From: Enterococcus mediterraneensis
Lineage (GTDB): Bacteria; Bacillota; Bacilli; Lactobacillales; Enterococcaceae
Assembly (NCBI RefSeq): GCF_900604485.1
Contig: NZ_UWOP01000001.1
Location: forward strand, 129,001 to 193,000
Length of the DNA: 64,000 bases
Reading direction: 5' to 3'
The notes under the pieces were generated by a model. That model was not told the DNA's origin and did no database searches. It worked only from the letters and a program-made list of their open reading frames with translations. The first letter of the stretch is position 1. The number at the start of each line of letters is the position of its first letter. The translations under genes were made by a program, and so were the position numbers. Positions 47,289-55,659 of this stretch are shown one piece after another.

Positions 47289-49802
47289 TCATCCTAATAA
47301 AATCTCATAAAGAATATAAAGCTCCCATGTTGAGATTTTGATTCTATAAAACTGTTCCAATGTATAAAAAATCGTTTGAGCATTTTGATAAAAAGGTTTA
47401 TTGTTGATTTTCAGTTCGTTGACATCTTCTGGTACAGGATAGTCTTTTGCTCCCAGGATCGTTCGCTCGATCATCAAAGCTAGATGCATCATCAAGTTAA
47501 ATTTCATTTTAGCATTCAACTGTAAATTGAATCTTTTTTCACACTTATCTACTACATCCTCTACTTGTCTGATGATCACATCAGGGTTTAGAAATTCAAG
47601 CTTTTCAGATAGTCCTTCTTTTGAAAAGAAATGAATGAATTCGTTCATCAATAATGGGATATTATTAGGATGAATCAAGTTTCTTAAGCGTCTATTCAAC
47701 TGATTTTCCGCATCCTCATCCAGAACATCGATCAGATTGATACTTGGAACAGGGGTAGTATTATCTAGATACGAAGTTGTTAAGATCAAAGCCGTTTCTT
47801 TCAAATAGTCCTCTTCCGAAGATGCTCGTTCCAAGGTATTCGCCAACTCGCCGTAATTCAATACAATCAACTTGATATCAGGATTGAAATATTTTTCGCA
47901 GATTGTCTTTATTTTTTTAGCGATATTCCGTCCAGATATGCTGGCGATAATAACGTTCTTTTCTACAGCAAAACCTTCAAAATATTGCACATTTGTCACG
48001 AACTCCCGTTCCGCCGTTTTAGCGATTTCATAAAAGAGATTGCCATTGATCAATCTCTGCCCGATATCCAATGCATAAGATGTGGTCAAATTATTGATCA
48101 CTAATAATTCCCCTAAAATCTGAGGCTTCAAGCTTTTATATAAGTGAGTCAATGACCCCATATCTACTAACATGATCACCCCTTCTGATGTATCCCTTTC
48201 TGAAAGCCAATCACTAACTTTCGTAACAATATCTCTGGCAGAAGAAGTCAAAGGCATGTTGATGGCGTCAAAAACATAGTCTCCGCACATTTTGTTTGCC
48301 ACTGCTTGAATACTGCTGGCCGTAGCGTTTCCATGAGCTACTAATAAAGCTTGATAACGAATGTCTTCTGATACTTTGCCGATCAGCATCACTCCCAAGA
48401 AAAAAGTAACAAAAGGTTGAACTTCCAACGGTAAATTTTTAGTAAGATTTGCTGACAAGAGCAAAGTTCTTGGATATTGTTTTGAAAAAAGATGCATTTT
48501 TTCTTCCAGTTTTTTCCCATCCATCTTTTCTTTTACGATTCGTAATAACCTGCACACTACTTCAACCGAATCCGCTGTCAACGCTTCATTGTCGATGATT
48601 CTTCGATTTTGTTCCTGAACACTTGTCTTTATCTTTAAAGATAAACTGTCATTAGCTAAAACAACCATATTTTCCAAAAATCGACTGTCAAAATCTTGTA
48701 ATTTCTCTTTTAGTTCGGTAAAGTTGGTCATTTCCAATAATGAGCTCAATTTTTTCGCGAAAAGCTGGCGGTTCCCCGCTTTTGATTTTGAGATTGGAGG
48801 ATAGGTTATTTCGATTGCCGCTTTTTTGTCTTTCCCAATATACAATGTTGGACTAGTTGGCGCTAAACGTAACGCATCTGCACAATCCATTCTTACTTGA
48901 TTTGATAAACTTCCGATATTTCCCGGAAGTTTTTGAGCTGTTAAATCAAAAAATACTTCATTTGAAATGACTATATTTTTTTTGATACGTTTTGCTTCAC
49001 GCTCAAATAGATATTTGACTAATTCGATCCGTTCAAAAATCGGACGCTCGTGAAAAGCTGGTAGATTAATGACTACAGAAATACGTCGATAAAAGGTCTC
49101 TAATAAAACTTCTTCAGGTTTTTCAGTCGTAGCAAATAATAATCGGACGTTCGAATACACCATTTCCGCTTCTTCCCCAATAGGTCGAAATTTTCCTGTA
49201 TCCATAAATTGGAACAACTTTTCCTGATTTTCGTGAGACAAACGGTGGACTTCATCGAGGAAAAGAACACCGTTATCCGCCTGTGCTAAAAGCCCACTTT
49301 TTTCTTTTTCCGCTCCGGTAAACGCCCCTTTTGTATGACCGAATAGAATAGAAGATAATAGTTCAGGATTATTCGCATAATCGGCACAGTTGAACACAAA
49401 ATATTTTTGAGATCCCTTACATTTGTTTTCTTGAAGATATTTAAAAATCAAATATGCTAAAAAACTTTTGCCTACACCACTTGCTCCATGTAGAAGAAGC
49501 GGCAATCCTAATGGCGGATATAAAACTGCTGCTTTACATGTTTCAATGGCTTTTTTTGCGCTGCCGTTACTTCCGATATACTGAACAAAGACATCTTCAT
49601 CATTTTCATATTTTGGTTTATTGATCGTCCAGTATACTGGTTTTGTACCACTTTTTTGTATTTCATTTTGTTCTAACAGCTCATTTAAGTATAGGCTTGT
49701 GGCTGAGCGGCTCAATGAGATGGAATCAGCGATCTCTTGTGTTGTCAAAGCATTTTCTTCTGCTAATAAATTTAGTAAATGTTCTCTTGTTTCTTGTCGC
49801 AT
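47289..49802 (-). CDS. levR: LevR-type sigma-54 activator with PRD domains
   Basis: This 837-residue protein activates RpoN promoters in response to PTS phosphorylation. It has an N-terminal winged helix (about 5-60), an AAA+ domain (about 85-330) with Walker A GASGVGKS (106-113), the sigma-54 contact motif GAFTGA (159-164) and Walker B VLFLDE (179-184). Then come a PRD domain (about 430-530), an EIIA-Man-like domain (about 540-660; VAHGNATASS with the phosphorylatable His) and a second PRD (about 740-837). The ATG at 49802 follows GAGGAGG. It sits downstream of the PTS operon it most likely controls. Confidence 0.93.
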   Translation of the reverse strand: MRQETREHLLNLLAEENALTTQEIADSISLSRSATSLYLNELLEQNEIQKSGTKPVYWTINKPKYENDEDVFVQYIGSNGSAKKAIETCKAAVLYPPLGLPLLLHGASGVGKSFLAYLIFKYLQENKCKGSQKYFVFNCADYANNPELLSSILFGHTKGAFTGAEKEKSGLLAQADNGVLFLDEVHRLSHENQEKLFQFMDTGKFRPIGEEAEMVYSNVRLLFATTEKPEEVLLETFYRRISVVINLPAFHERPIFERIELVKYLFEREAKRIKKNIVISNEVFFDLTAQKLPGNIGSLSNQVRMDCADALRLAPTSPTLYIGKDKKAAIEITYPPISKSKAGNRQLFAKKLSSLLEMTNFTELKEKLQDFDSRFLENMVVLANDSLSLKIKTSVQEQNRRIIDNEALTADSVEVVCRLLRIVKEKMDGKKLEEKMHLFSKQYPRTLLLSANLTKNLPLEVQPFVTFFLGVMLIGKVSEDIRYQALLVAHGNATASSIQAVANKMCGDYVFDAINMPLTSSARDIVTKVSDWLSERDTSEGVIMLVDMGSLTHLYKSLKPQILGELLVINNLTTSYALDIGQRLINGNLFYEIAKTAEREFVTNVQYFEGFAVEKNVIIASISGRNIAKKIKTICEKYFNPDIKLIVLNYGELANTLERASSEEDYLKETALILTTSYLDNTTPVPSINLIDVLDEDAENQLNRRLRNLIHPNNIPLLMNEFIHFFSKEGLSEKLEFLNPDVIIRQVEDVVDKCEKRFNLQLNAKMKFNLMMHLALMIERTILGAKDYPVPEDVNELKINNKPFYQNAQTIFYTLEQFYRIKISTWELYILYEILLG

Positions 49803-49906
49803 AGCTTGCCCTCCTCTTATAAACATACCGTATGTATTTGAAAAAGTCATCTTTCTAAACAGGTATCACAAATTTCGTTCCTTATTATTTTTATAAAAAT
49901 CAAAAC

Positions 49907-49956
49907 TATCGCGGTCAAAGCCCGCTAATTCGTGACCTTGACTGCGATAGTTATTG
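49907..49956 (-). terminator. Terminator between the PTS operon and levR
   Basis: AACTATCGC and GTCAA pair with TTGAC and GCGATAGTT around a GC-containing loop; on the minus strand TTTTGATTTTT follows. Confidence 0.82.
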
Positions 49957-49973
49957 ATATACTCAACTACGGC

Positions 49974-50684
49974 TTATTCAAAATGCAAGAGTTGAGATAA
50001 TATCGTGATGACTGCTTCTCTCTCTGTCTTGACTTGTAGAATAGGCGATATTTCTTCTTCATCAAATCGGTTCAACCAAATTGGGTGCCAATTGGCTGAT
50101 AATGCTGGACGGATATCATTTTGATAACTGTCACCTAAATAATATATCTTTGTTATTTCTTTAGGCAGACGTTCAGTGACTTTGCGGAAACAACTCACAT
50201 TTGGCTTGGCATCCCCTAATGATTCAGAAATAAATTGCCACTTTGGATCAATAAATTGATCAAGTTCCAACAATTGTATTTTTCTTCGTTGCTGTTGTGT
50301 GGATCCATTTGTCAAAATACCGCAAAAAATATCGCTTTTTTTCAATACATTTAAAAGAAGGTTCATTTCATTTGATAACGTCAAATTACTTTGACATAAG
50401 TGATAGTAATCATCTAAATCAGAAGCTTTGATATCTTTCTTCATTTCTAATGTTTCCATCACTAGCAGCCAGCGTTCGTTCTTTTGTTTTGAATTTGTGT
50501 TTTCTTTTTGACCGCCTTGATTGATTTTTTCACTATAAGAATGGAATTTTCGGTAAAAGCGCTTTAAAAATTTTTCGTCAAAAATCGAATCCGTAGAATA
50601 CTTTCTTATCGTCCATTTGAACGCTAAATAATTGTCTAACAATGTATCGTCTACGTCAAAAAACACAGCAACTTTTTCTAACAT
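49974..50684 (-). CDS. HAD-superfamily phosphatase
   Basis: This 236-residue HAD-IA type hydrolase has motif I FFDVDDTLLD (8-17), a cap domain (about 18-95), motif II TNGS, a Lys in motif III and motif IV YLGDSYQND. It resembles YjjG-like nucleotidases and sugar phosphatases. Its start overlaps the end of the IID gene by 7 bases, so it belongs to the PTS operon and may act on the phosphorylated sugar that the transporter delivers (inference). Confidence 0.9.
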   Translation of the reverse strand: MLEKVAVFFDVDDTLLDNYLAFKWTIRKYSTDSIFDEKFLKRFYRKFHSYSEKINQGGQKENTNSKQKNERWLLVMETLEMKKDIKASDLDDYYHLCQSNLTLSNEMNLLLNVLKKSDIFCGILTNGSTQQQRRKIQLLELDQFIDPKWQFISESLGDAKPNVSCFRKVTERLPKEITKIYYLGDSYQNDIRPALSANWHPIWLNRFDEEEISPILQVKTEREAVITILSQLLHFE

Positions 50685-51505
50685 ATTCCTAACAGCCCTA
50701 AGATGATTCCTAATAACATGATACCGAACATGACTAGATTCACATTCACTTTTTTCCGCAGCAACCAGAAAGCAAATAATGTCACAGCTAATGGTACGAT
50801 CCCGACAAATAATTGATCAAGGTAATCTTGAATCTTCATTACTTCTTCGCTGCCTTTTACACTCACCTTTAAAATCGTTTCGAATTTAACATTCGAAGCG
50901 GTCATGGACCCCATCATCATCAAGCCCAACATACTGGAGGCTTTCGTCAAGATCTTCATGCCGCCTGATTCATACATGCGTTGAATAAAGCTGGCACCAA
51001 CAGAATAACCGCTGTATAACGCATAGTAATGAATAAGAAAAGCAGGAACATTATAGATCAGCAAAAACATGATAGCGCCTAATGGTGAACCTGTCGCCGC
51101 TAAAGATATTCCAATCCCAGCTGCGATCACACGTAAGATTCCCCAGAAAAATGAATCTCCGATCCCAGATATCGGTCCCATCAGCGAAGCTTTTACAGCG
51201 GTGATCGAACTGGCGTCAAAATGTTCATCCTCACTATTTTGCTTTTCCATCGAAGCGACTAAGCCCATGATGAAATTATTGATATGCATCGTTGCATTGA
51301 ACCATGTCGCATGTCGAACGATCGCCTCAGCGCGTTCTTCTTTTGTTTTATAAAAGCGATTGATGACCGGCAACAATGTATAGATCACACCAACCGCATG
51401 ATATTGAGTAGCTCCTGTACGACTGGCATTCATTGTCCATGAACGCCAAAAGACTGAGCGCATCATTTTCTTTTCTTCTTTTGTTAAATTTTCTTGAAAT
51501 TTCAT
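50678..51505 (-). CDS. PTS mannose-family IID component
   Basis: This 275-residue membrane protein has the IID pattern (RSWTMNASRTGATQYHAVGVIYTLLPVI, then SLMGPISGIGDSFFWG and a C-terminal helix). With IIC it forms the sugar channel. The start overlaps IIC by 4 bases. Confidence 0.95.
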   Translation of the reverse strand: MKFQENLTKEEKKMMRSVFWRSWTMNASRTGATQYHAVGVIYTLLPVINRFYKTKEERAEAIVRHATWFNATMHINNFIMGLVASMEKQNSEDEHFDASSITAVKASLMGPISGIGDSFFWGILRVIAAGIGISLAATGSPLGAIMFLLIYNVPAFLIHYYALYSGYSVGASFIQRMYESGGMKILTKASSMLGLMMMGSMTASNVKFETILKVSVKGSEEVMKIQDYLDQLFVGIVPLAVTLFAFWLLRKKVNVNLVMFGIMLLGIILGLLGIC

Positions 51506-52311
51506 GCGAAAAAGTCCTCCTCTTCTTCTTCTTTTGTCATCGGACCGGTATGATGGCCGCCACCATTATTGCCTGCGTCTCTGATTTCAATATCTCTTTG
51601 GGCACTGATGACACAAATAACGACCCCGATAACAGCTACGGCAACAGCAGGAAGTTGCAAATAAGCGGTCAAAACAAACCCTAAAATGTAAAAAACAGCC
51701 AGTTTGTTATCCCACAGCAACTTCATCAACATAGCAAATCCGACAGCCGGCAACAATCCGCCTGCTGCGCTCAATCCGTTCATCAGATTTTGAGGAATAC
51801 GTTCGACGAATGTATTTACTGGTCCGCTACCAGCTAAGATACCAATAAAAGAAATAGACGCAATGATCACATAATAAATCACCCAAGTACCATAATGTAA
51901 GGTAACAATCATTTTCTGATTATTCTCACGAGCAGCTTTATCCAAAGCCGGAGCAAAAATATTCATAAAGACATTTTTCAAAAACATAACTACAAACGCC
52001 GCCAGCATACCGATCGGCACAGCTAAGGTCATCGCGGCTTTTTGTTCTACATTAGAAATGATTGCAAAAGTTGTGGCCAAAGTAGTGGCCGTTACAGGTT
52101 CTGCGGCTATTACTCCCCCGATATTCACATTACCTAAGAATACGGCTTCTAAAGAAGCACCCATCAAGATACCTGTTTTCACATCACCCATTAAAATCCC
52201 TGTGACAAGTCCTACTACTAATGGGCGTTCCATCATACTCTGACCAGTTAGATAATTCCCCGCGAAGCAGATAAAGACTGCTAAGGCTGCCATCGTTGCA
52301 TGTATTAACAT
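51502..52311 (-). CDS. PTS mannose-family IIC component
   Basis: This 269-residue integral membrane component has the IIC-Man layout (MMERPLVVGLVTGILMGDVKTGILMGASLEAVFLGNV near residues 25-65) and about six to seven helices. The C-terminus carries a run of glutamates (TKEEEEEDF). It pairs with the IID protein to form the sugar conduit. Confidence 0.95.
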   Translation of the reverse strand: MLIHATMAALAVFICFAGNYLTGQSMMERPLVVGLVTGILMGDVKTGILMGASLEAVFLGNVNIGGVIAAEPVTATTLATTFAIISNVEQKAAMTLAVPIGMLAAFVVMFLKNVFMNIFAPALDKAARENNQKMIVTLHYGTWVIYYVIIASISFIGILAGSGPVNTFVERIPQNLMNGLSAAGGLLPAVGFAMLMKLLWDNKLAVFYILGFVLTAYLQLPAVAVAVIGVVICVISAQRDIEIRDAGNNGGGHHTGPMTKEEEEEDFFA

Positions 52312-52323
52312 ATTTTGCTCCCC

Positions 52324-52815
52324 CTATTCCAAAGCCTCTTTTAAACTTAATTGCGGATTTGTCGGTAAAACTTGATTGTAACTATCTACACGATCTAACT
52401 GTGCCAGTTCTTTTGCTGCGGCCAACTCTTCTGGATTCAATTGTACACTTGGAAAAATCATGGTCTTCGTTGAAGGATCAGACTTATCGAAACGACCTGC
52501 ATTAGCGACATTCACCGTCGCTACATTTTCGACATTTTGAGCGATTTTGTTAGCATCTGATACGCTGTTTACAATGACAAAGATTCGCTTGTCAGCTCCT
52601 CTTGGATCATTAAAAACTTGGATTGCATCGTCCACGGATCGAATCAATAATTTCATGCCATTCGGTACTGCCATCTTCAGCGTCATTTGCATCACTTCAT
52701 TCTTCGCCGCTTCATCATTGGCTACTACTAATAATGGTGCATTCAATTCTTTTGTCCAGACTACAGCTACTTGACCATGGATCAAACGGTCATCTACACG
52801 AATCTGTGTGATCAT
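52324..52815 (-). CDS. PTS mannose-family IIB component
   Basis: This 163-residue soluble phosphotransfer protein has the phosphorylatable His14 in DDRLIHGQVAVVW, typical of IIB-Man/Sor. It accepts phosphate from IIA and passes it to the incoming sugar. It lies between IIA and IIC. Confidence 0.95.
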   Translation of the reverse strand: MITQIRVDDRLIHGQVAVVWTKELNAPLLVVANDEAAKNEVMQMTLKMAVPNGMKLLIRSVDDAIQVFNDPRGADKRIFVIVNSVSDANKIAQNVENVATVNVANAGRFDKSDPSTKTMIFPSVQLNPEELAAAKELAQLDRVDSYNQVLPTNPQLSLKEALE

Positions 52816-52874
52816 TTTCTTTTCCTCCTCAGGATTTGTGAGTATTATTTTTATAGTTTCCTATCCTATCTGTT

Positions 52875-53291
52875 TTAAAAAAAGGGTTCTTCTTCAGGTA
52901 ATTTCATTGATACCAAACGAACTTGGCTTTCTTCGATTGCTTCGTTGATTCCTTTTTGTGTAAATGCTTGATTTTCCGGCGCTAAGACTAACGATAAAAT
53001 AATCGCCAAATTAGAATTTGAAATAATAAATAATTGATCTTTTTTACTCTTCATAAATTCCTTTACTACCGTCTGATTCACACTTCCGCCAAATAAATCT
53101 GTAAAGATGACTCCTTGTTCATCCTCGCCGACAGAACTTATAAAGTGTGTAATAGTGGACGTATAATCCTCATTTGTCAGATAGGCGTCGATCACTTCAA
53201 GTTGAGCACCTTTATCCGCTAAAATCGTCAGTGAGTTTTGGAACCCGCTGGCTAATCGACCATGTGTTGCAACTAAAAATTTTTTTTTCAT
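52875..53291 (-). CDS. PTS mannose-family IIA component
   Basis: This 138-residue protein takes phosphate from HPr at the His in VATHGRLASG (residues 6-15). The fold markers DLFGGSVNQ and the end SLVLAPE fit EIIA-Man. The start ATG at 53291 has GAGGTG upstream; a GTG at 53300 overlaps that site. It is the first gene after the -24/-12 promoter. Here IIA and IIB are separate proteins, not fused as in MptA/ManX. Confidence 0.93.
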   Translation of the reverse strand: MKKKFLVATHGRLASGFQNSLTILADKGAQLEVIDAYLTNEDYTSTITHFISSVGEDEQGVIFTDLFGGSVNQTVVKEFMKSKKDQLFIISNSNLAIILSLVLAPENQAFTQKGINEAIEESQVRLVSMKLPEEEPFF

Positions 53292-53314
53292 ATTTTTCAC
53301 CTCACCTTATATAA

Positions 53315-53330
53315 AGCAAGTATCATGCCA
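53315..53330 (-). promoter_or_regulatory. Sigma-54 (-24/-12) promoter of the PTS operon
   Basis: On the minus strand, TGGCAT-n5-TTGCT closely matches the consensus TGGCAC-n5-TTGCW, with GG and GC correctly spaced. It starts 39 bases upstream of the IIA start. Together with the LevR-type activator next door, this shows RpoN dependence. Confidence 0.85.
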
Positions 53331-53337
53331 AAAAATA

Positions 53338-53394
53338 AAAGAGTAAAAAGCTTATCACCATACGCTTTTTACTCTTTATAAACTGTTTAAACAG
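53338..53394. promoter_or_regulatory. Inverted repeats upstream of the sigma-54 promoter
   Basis: A perfect 14-bp repeat pair (AAAGAGTAAAAAGC at 53338-53351, GCTTTTTACTCTTT at 53364-53377) lies just beyond the -24 element; on the minus strand it is followed by TTTTATTTTTT and may be an old terminator. Next to it is a 12-bp perfect palindrome CTGTTTAAACAG (53383-53394), about 55 bases above the -24 box, a reasonable activator-binding site for the LevR-type protein. Confidence 0.5.
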
Positions 53395-53558
53395 ATACAA
53401 TTATTTTTAAACACATATATATCTGAGACATCTTTGTAGTTGACATAATTAAACTATGGTTTTCTTCTTAGATGATTCTGAACCTTTAATGCATAACTGC
53501 CTTCAATATATAGTCAGCAAAACAGTCAGCAAAAAACTCCTCTTACTTCAAATTAAGA

Positions 53559-53726
53559 TTACAATCCTATCGCTTCTTCTTCTGGCTCATCAAGCGTGTA
53601 GACTTTTGCTTCTTTTAAATTCAACTTTTTAATGTAGACCGTTGAGATGCTCACTAACGCCAACACAACTCCTGTAAAAGCAAAAATCACAAAATCAGCA
53701 TGCTTATGAACCAAATCATAAAAGGA
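53559..53726 (-). pseudogene. C-terminal remnant of a membrane transporter (MFS-like)
   Basis: The minus strand encodes 55 residues with no start: SFYDLVHKHADFVIFAFTG, a membrane helix (VVLALVSISTVYIKKL) and a charged tail ending EEEAIGL before TAA. An in-frame TGA lies directly upstream. It looks like the last helix and tail of a major facilitator or similar transporter. The remainder of the gene is gone. Identity is uncertain. Confidence 0.5.
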
Positions 53727-53773
53727 TCAAACATCGGTCACGATTTCTTCCAAGTGACCCTTCTGAAAATACG

Positions 53774-53804
53774 CAAAAACTCTACCAATAAAAGTAGAGT
53801 TTTG
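53774..53804 (-). terminator. Terminator after the ABC exporter operon
   Basis: ACTCTAC pairs with GTAGAGT around an 8-nt loop; on the minus strand TTTTTGCG follows. It lies about 110 bases past the second ABC gene. Confidence 0.7.
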
Positions 53805-53910
53805 TAGCAATTTTCTAAAATCAGGTTTTTTGGATTGGATTTAGAGATAGGCACTGATTGATTACTTATCTCACAGCTCCATTTAAACAATCCCTCCAAA
53901 TCACGACAGA

Positions 53911-55659
53911 TTAGAGCTGCTCTGACTGCATTTGATACATTTGCTGATAGATCCCTCCAGCCTGAACCAGACTTGAGTGATTGCCCCGTTCAACGATTCT
54001 ACCTCGATCTAAAACCAAGATTTGATCTGCTTGCTTGATCGTTGACAGTCGGTGTGCGATCATAAAAGTAGTCCGTCCTTTTTGCAAAACTGTCATTGCT
54101 TTTTGAATGATCGTCTCCGTTTCGGTATCTACGTGACTAGTTGCTTCATCTAAAATCAAGATTTTCGGATCAAATACCAATGCACGGGCAAAGCTGATCA
54201 ATTGGCGTTCCCCACTGGAAAACTCATTCCCTTTTTCTACGACCGGATGATGGATTCCTCTGGGATAACGGGTAATTAGATAACCGGCGCCGACTTGTTC
54301 CAATGCTGAGAGAATCATTTCTTCTGTAATCGATGGATCATTCATGCCGATATTGCTGGCAATCGTCCCTGTGAAAAGGTAAGGATCTTGCATAACGATT
54401 GCCATTGAACGACGAACGCTGTGGCGGTCAAATTCTTCGATTACTTGATCATCGATCGTGATGGTCCCGGCTTGCGGGTCATAAAACCGGAACAGCAGAT
54501 TCAAGATACTGGATTTCCCCGACCCTGTATGCCCAACTAATGCAACTGTTTCACCAGCAGATACCTGAAAATCAATCTCGTGCAAGACAACTTGTTCTGG
54601 GTCATACCCAAAAGTTACCTGATTGAAGGAAACATTTCCTTCATTGATATTGATGGATGCTTCTTGTTGCTTTTCAATTGGCTGATCAGCAAACTCAAAG
54701 ACACGTTTGCCAGCAGCAAGTGACTGCTGAACATTAGTGATCGTTTGGACCAGACCTTCGATCGGGTCATACAGCCGGTTGATATAATCAATAAAGGCAT
54801 ATAGCAAACCCGCAGAGATAGCCAGCCGGCCATCCAAGAAGAAAGCTGATAATGTCGTGATCAGGATCAAAATCGTTGAATTCCGCAAAAGATTGCCTAA
54901 TCCCCAAGCAATACTTGAATCTAACAACAGATATTTACGTCCTGTTTTAAACCATTTCTCAACGGTTTCATTAAACTCCTTCTGCAGTTGACCTTCTCTT
55001 TGGAAAGCCTGAATAACTGCCATTCCTTGAACAAATTCATTTAACTGACCACTGATTTGAGAAATATACTCCCGCATCGCAATATTATAACGAGAAGCAT
55101 ATTTCGTGTAGAAATGCTGCCAAATGCCTAGAATCGGGATCAAGACGAGCATAGCCAAACCAAGTGTATGATTCAGTAAAAAAAGTGCCAAGAATGCGCC
55201 AATGATTTGAATGATGTTGCTCATCAAATTACTGATGACGATCACGTAGAAATTGGAACGTAAAACTTCCGTATCATTGGTAATCCGTGCGACTACCTTT
55301 CCGGCAGGGATCTGGTCGAAATAAGAAACAGGTAATTGGTGCATATGGTCAAAAAGCTGGTCACGCATTTTTTTAACAATGCTGTTTGACATTTTGCGCA
55401 ATTGCAGCAAGCTGATATAACGAAACAGCGAGCCGATCAAATTGATCAGCAGGTAACCTGCCAACAATTGGACCAAGAAAAGCACATTCAAATTTCCCGT
55501 CTGGACTGACGGTGTCATGACGCCGTCAATCAACCGTTTGGCGATCATCGGCGAAGTCAATTCCAATGCAGCACCTAGCAACAGCAAAACCGCCCCGATC
55601 GAAAATTGTTTTTTGTAATAGCCTACATAAGCCAGCATGCGCTTAATCGTTGAGAACAT
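53911..55659 (-). CDS. Heterodimeric ABC exporter, catalytic half
   Basis: This 582-residue half-transporter has six membrane helices (about 15-310) and a complete ATPase: Walker A GHTGSGKSS, signature FSSGERQLISFARA, Walker B ILILDEATSHVD with catalytic Glu, and the switch His in IAHRLS. It pairs with the upstream half, with which it overlaps by 17 bases. The pair resembles LmrCD and EfrAB/EfrCD drug exporters of lactic acid bacteria. Confidence 0.92.
   Translation of the reverse strand: MFSTIKRMLAYVGYYKKQFSIGAVLLLLGAALELTSPMIAKRLIDGVMTPSVQTGNLNVLFLVQLLAGYLLINLIGSLFRYISLLQLRKMSNSIVKKMRDQLFDHMHQLPVSYFDQIPAGKVVARITNDTEVLRSNFYVIVISNLMSNIIQIIGAFLALFLLNHTLGLAMLVLIPILGIWQHFYTKYASRYNIAMREYISQISGQLNEFVQGMAVIQAFQREGQLQKEFNETVEKWFKTGRKYLLLDSSIAWGLGNLLRNSTILILITTLSAFFLDGRLAISAGLLYAFIDYINRLYDPIEGLVQTITNVQQSLAAGKRVFEFADQPIEKQQEASININEGNVSFNQVTFGYDPEQVVLHEIDFQVSAGETVALVGHTGSGKSSILNLLFRFYDPQAGTITIDDQVIEEFDRHSVRRSMAIVMQDPYLFTGTIASNIGMNDPSITEEMILSALEQVGAGYLITRYPRGIHHPVVEKGNEFSSGERQLISFARALVFDPKILILDEATSHVDTETETIIQKAMTVLQKGRTTFMIAHRLSTIKQADQILVLDRGRIVERGNHSSLVQAGGIYQQMYQMQSEQL

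Noticed and set aside
53338-53377. The 14-bp inverted repeat as the activator site of the sigma-54 promoter
   Set aside because: It is only a few bases from the -24 element, too close for a typical upstream activator site, and has a T-run like a terminator; kept only as a weak candidate.
53727-53829. Continuation of the transporter remnant upstream (reading HLEEIVTDV before the TGA)
   Set aside because: This frame runs through the ABC operon terminator hairpin, so its translation is probably accidental.
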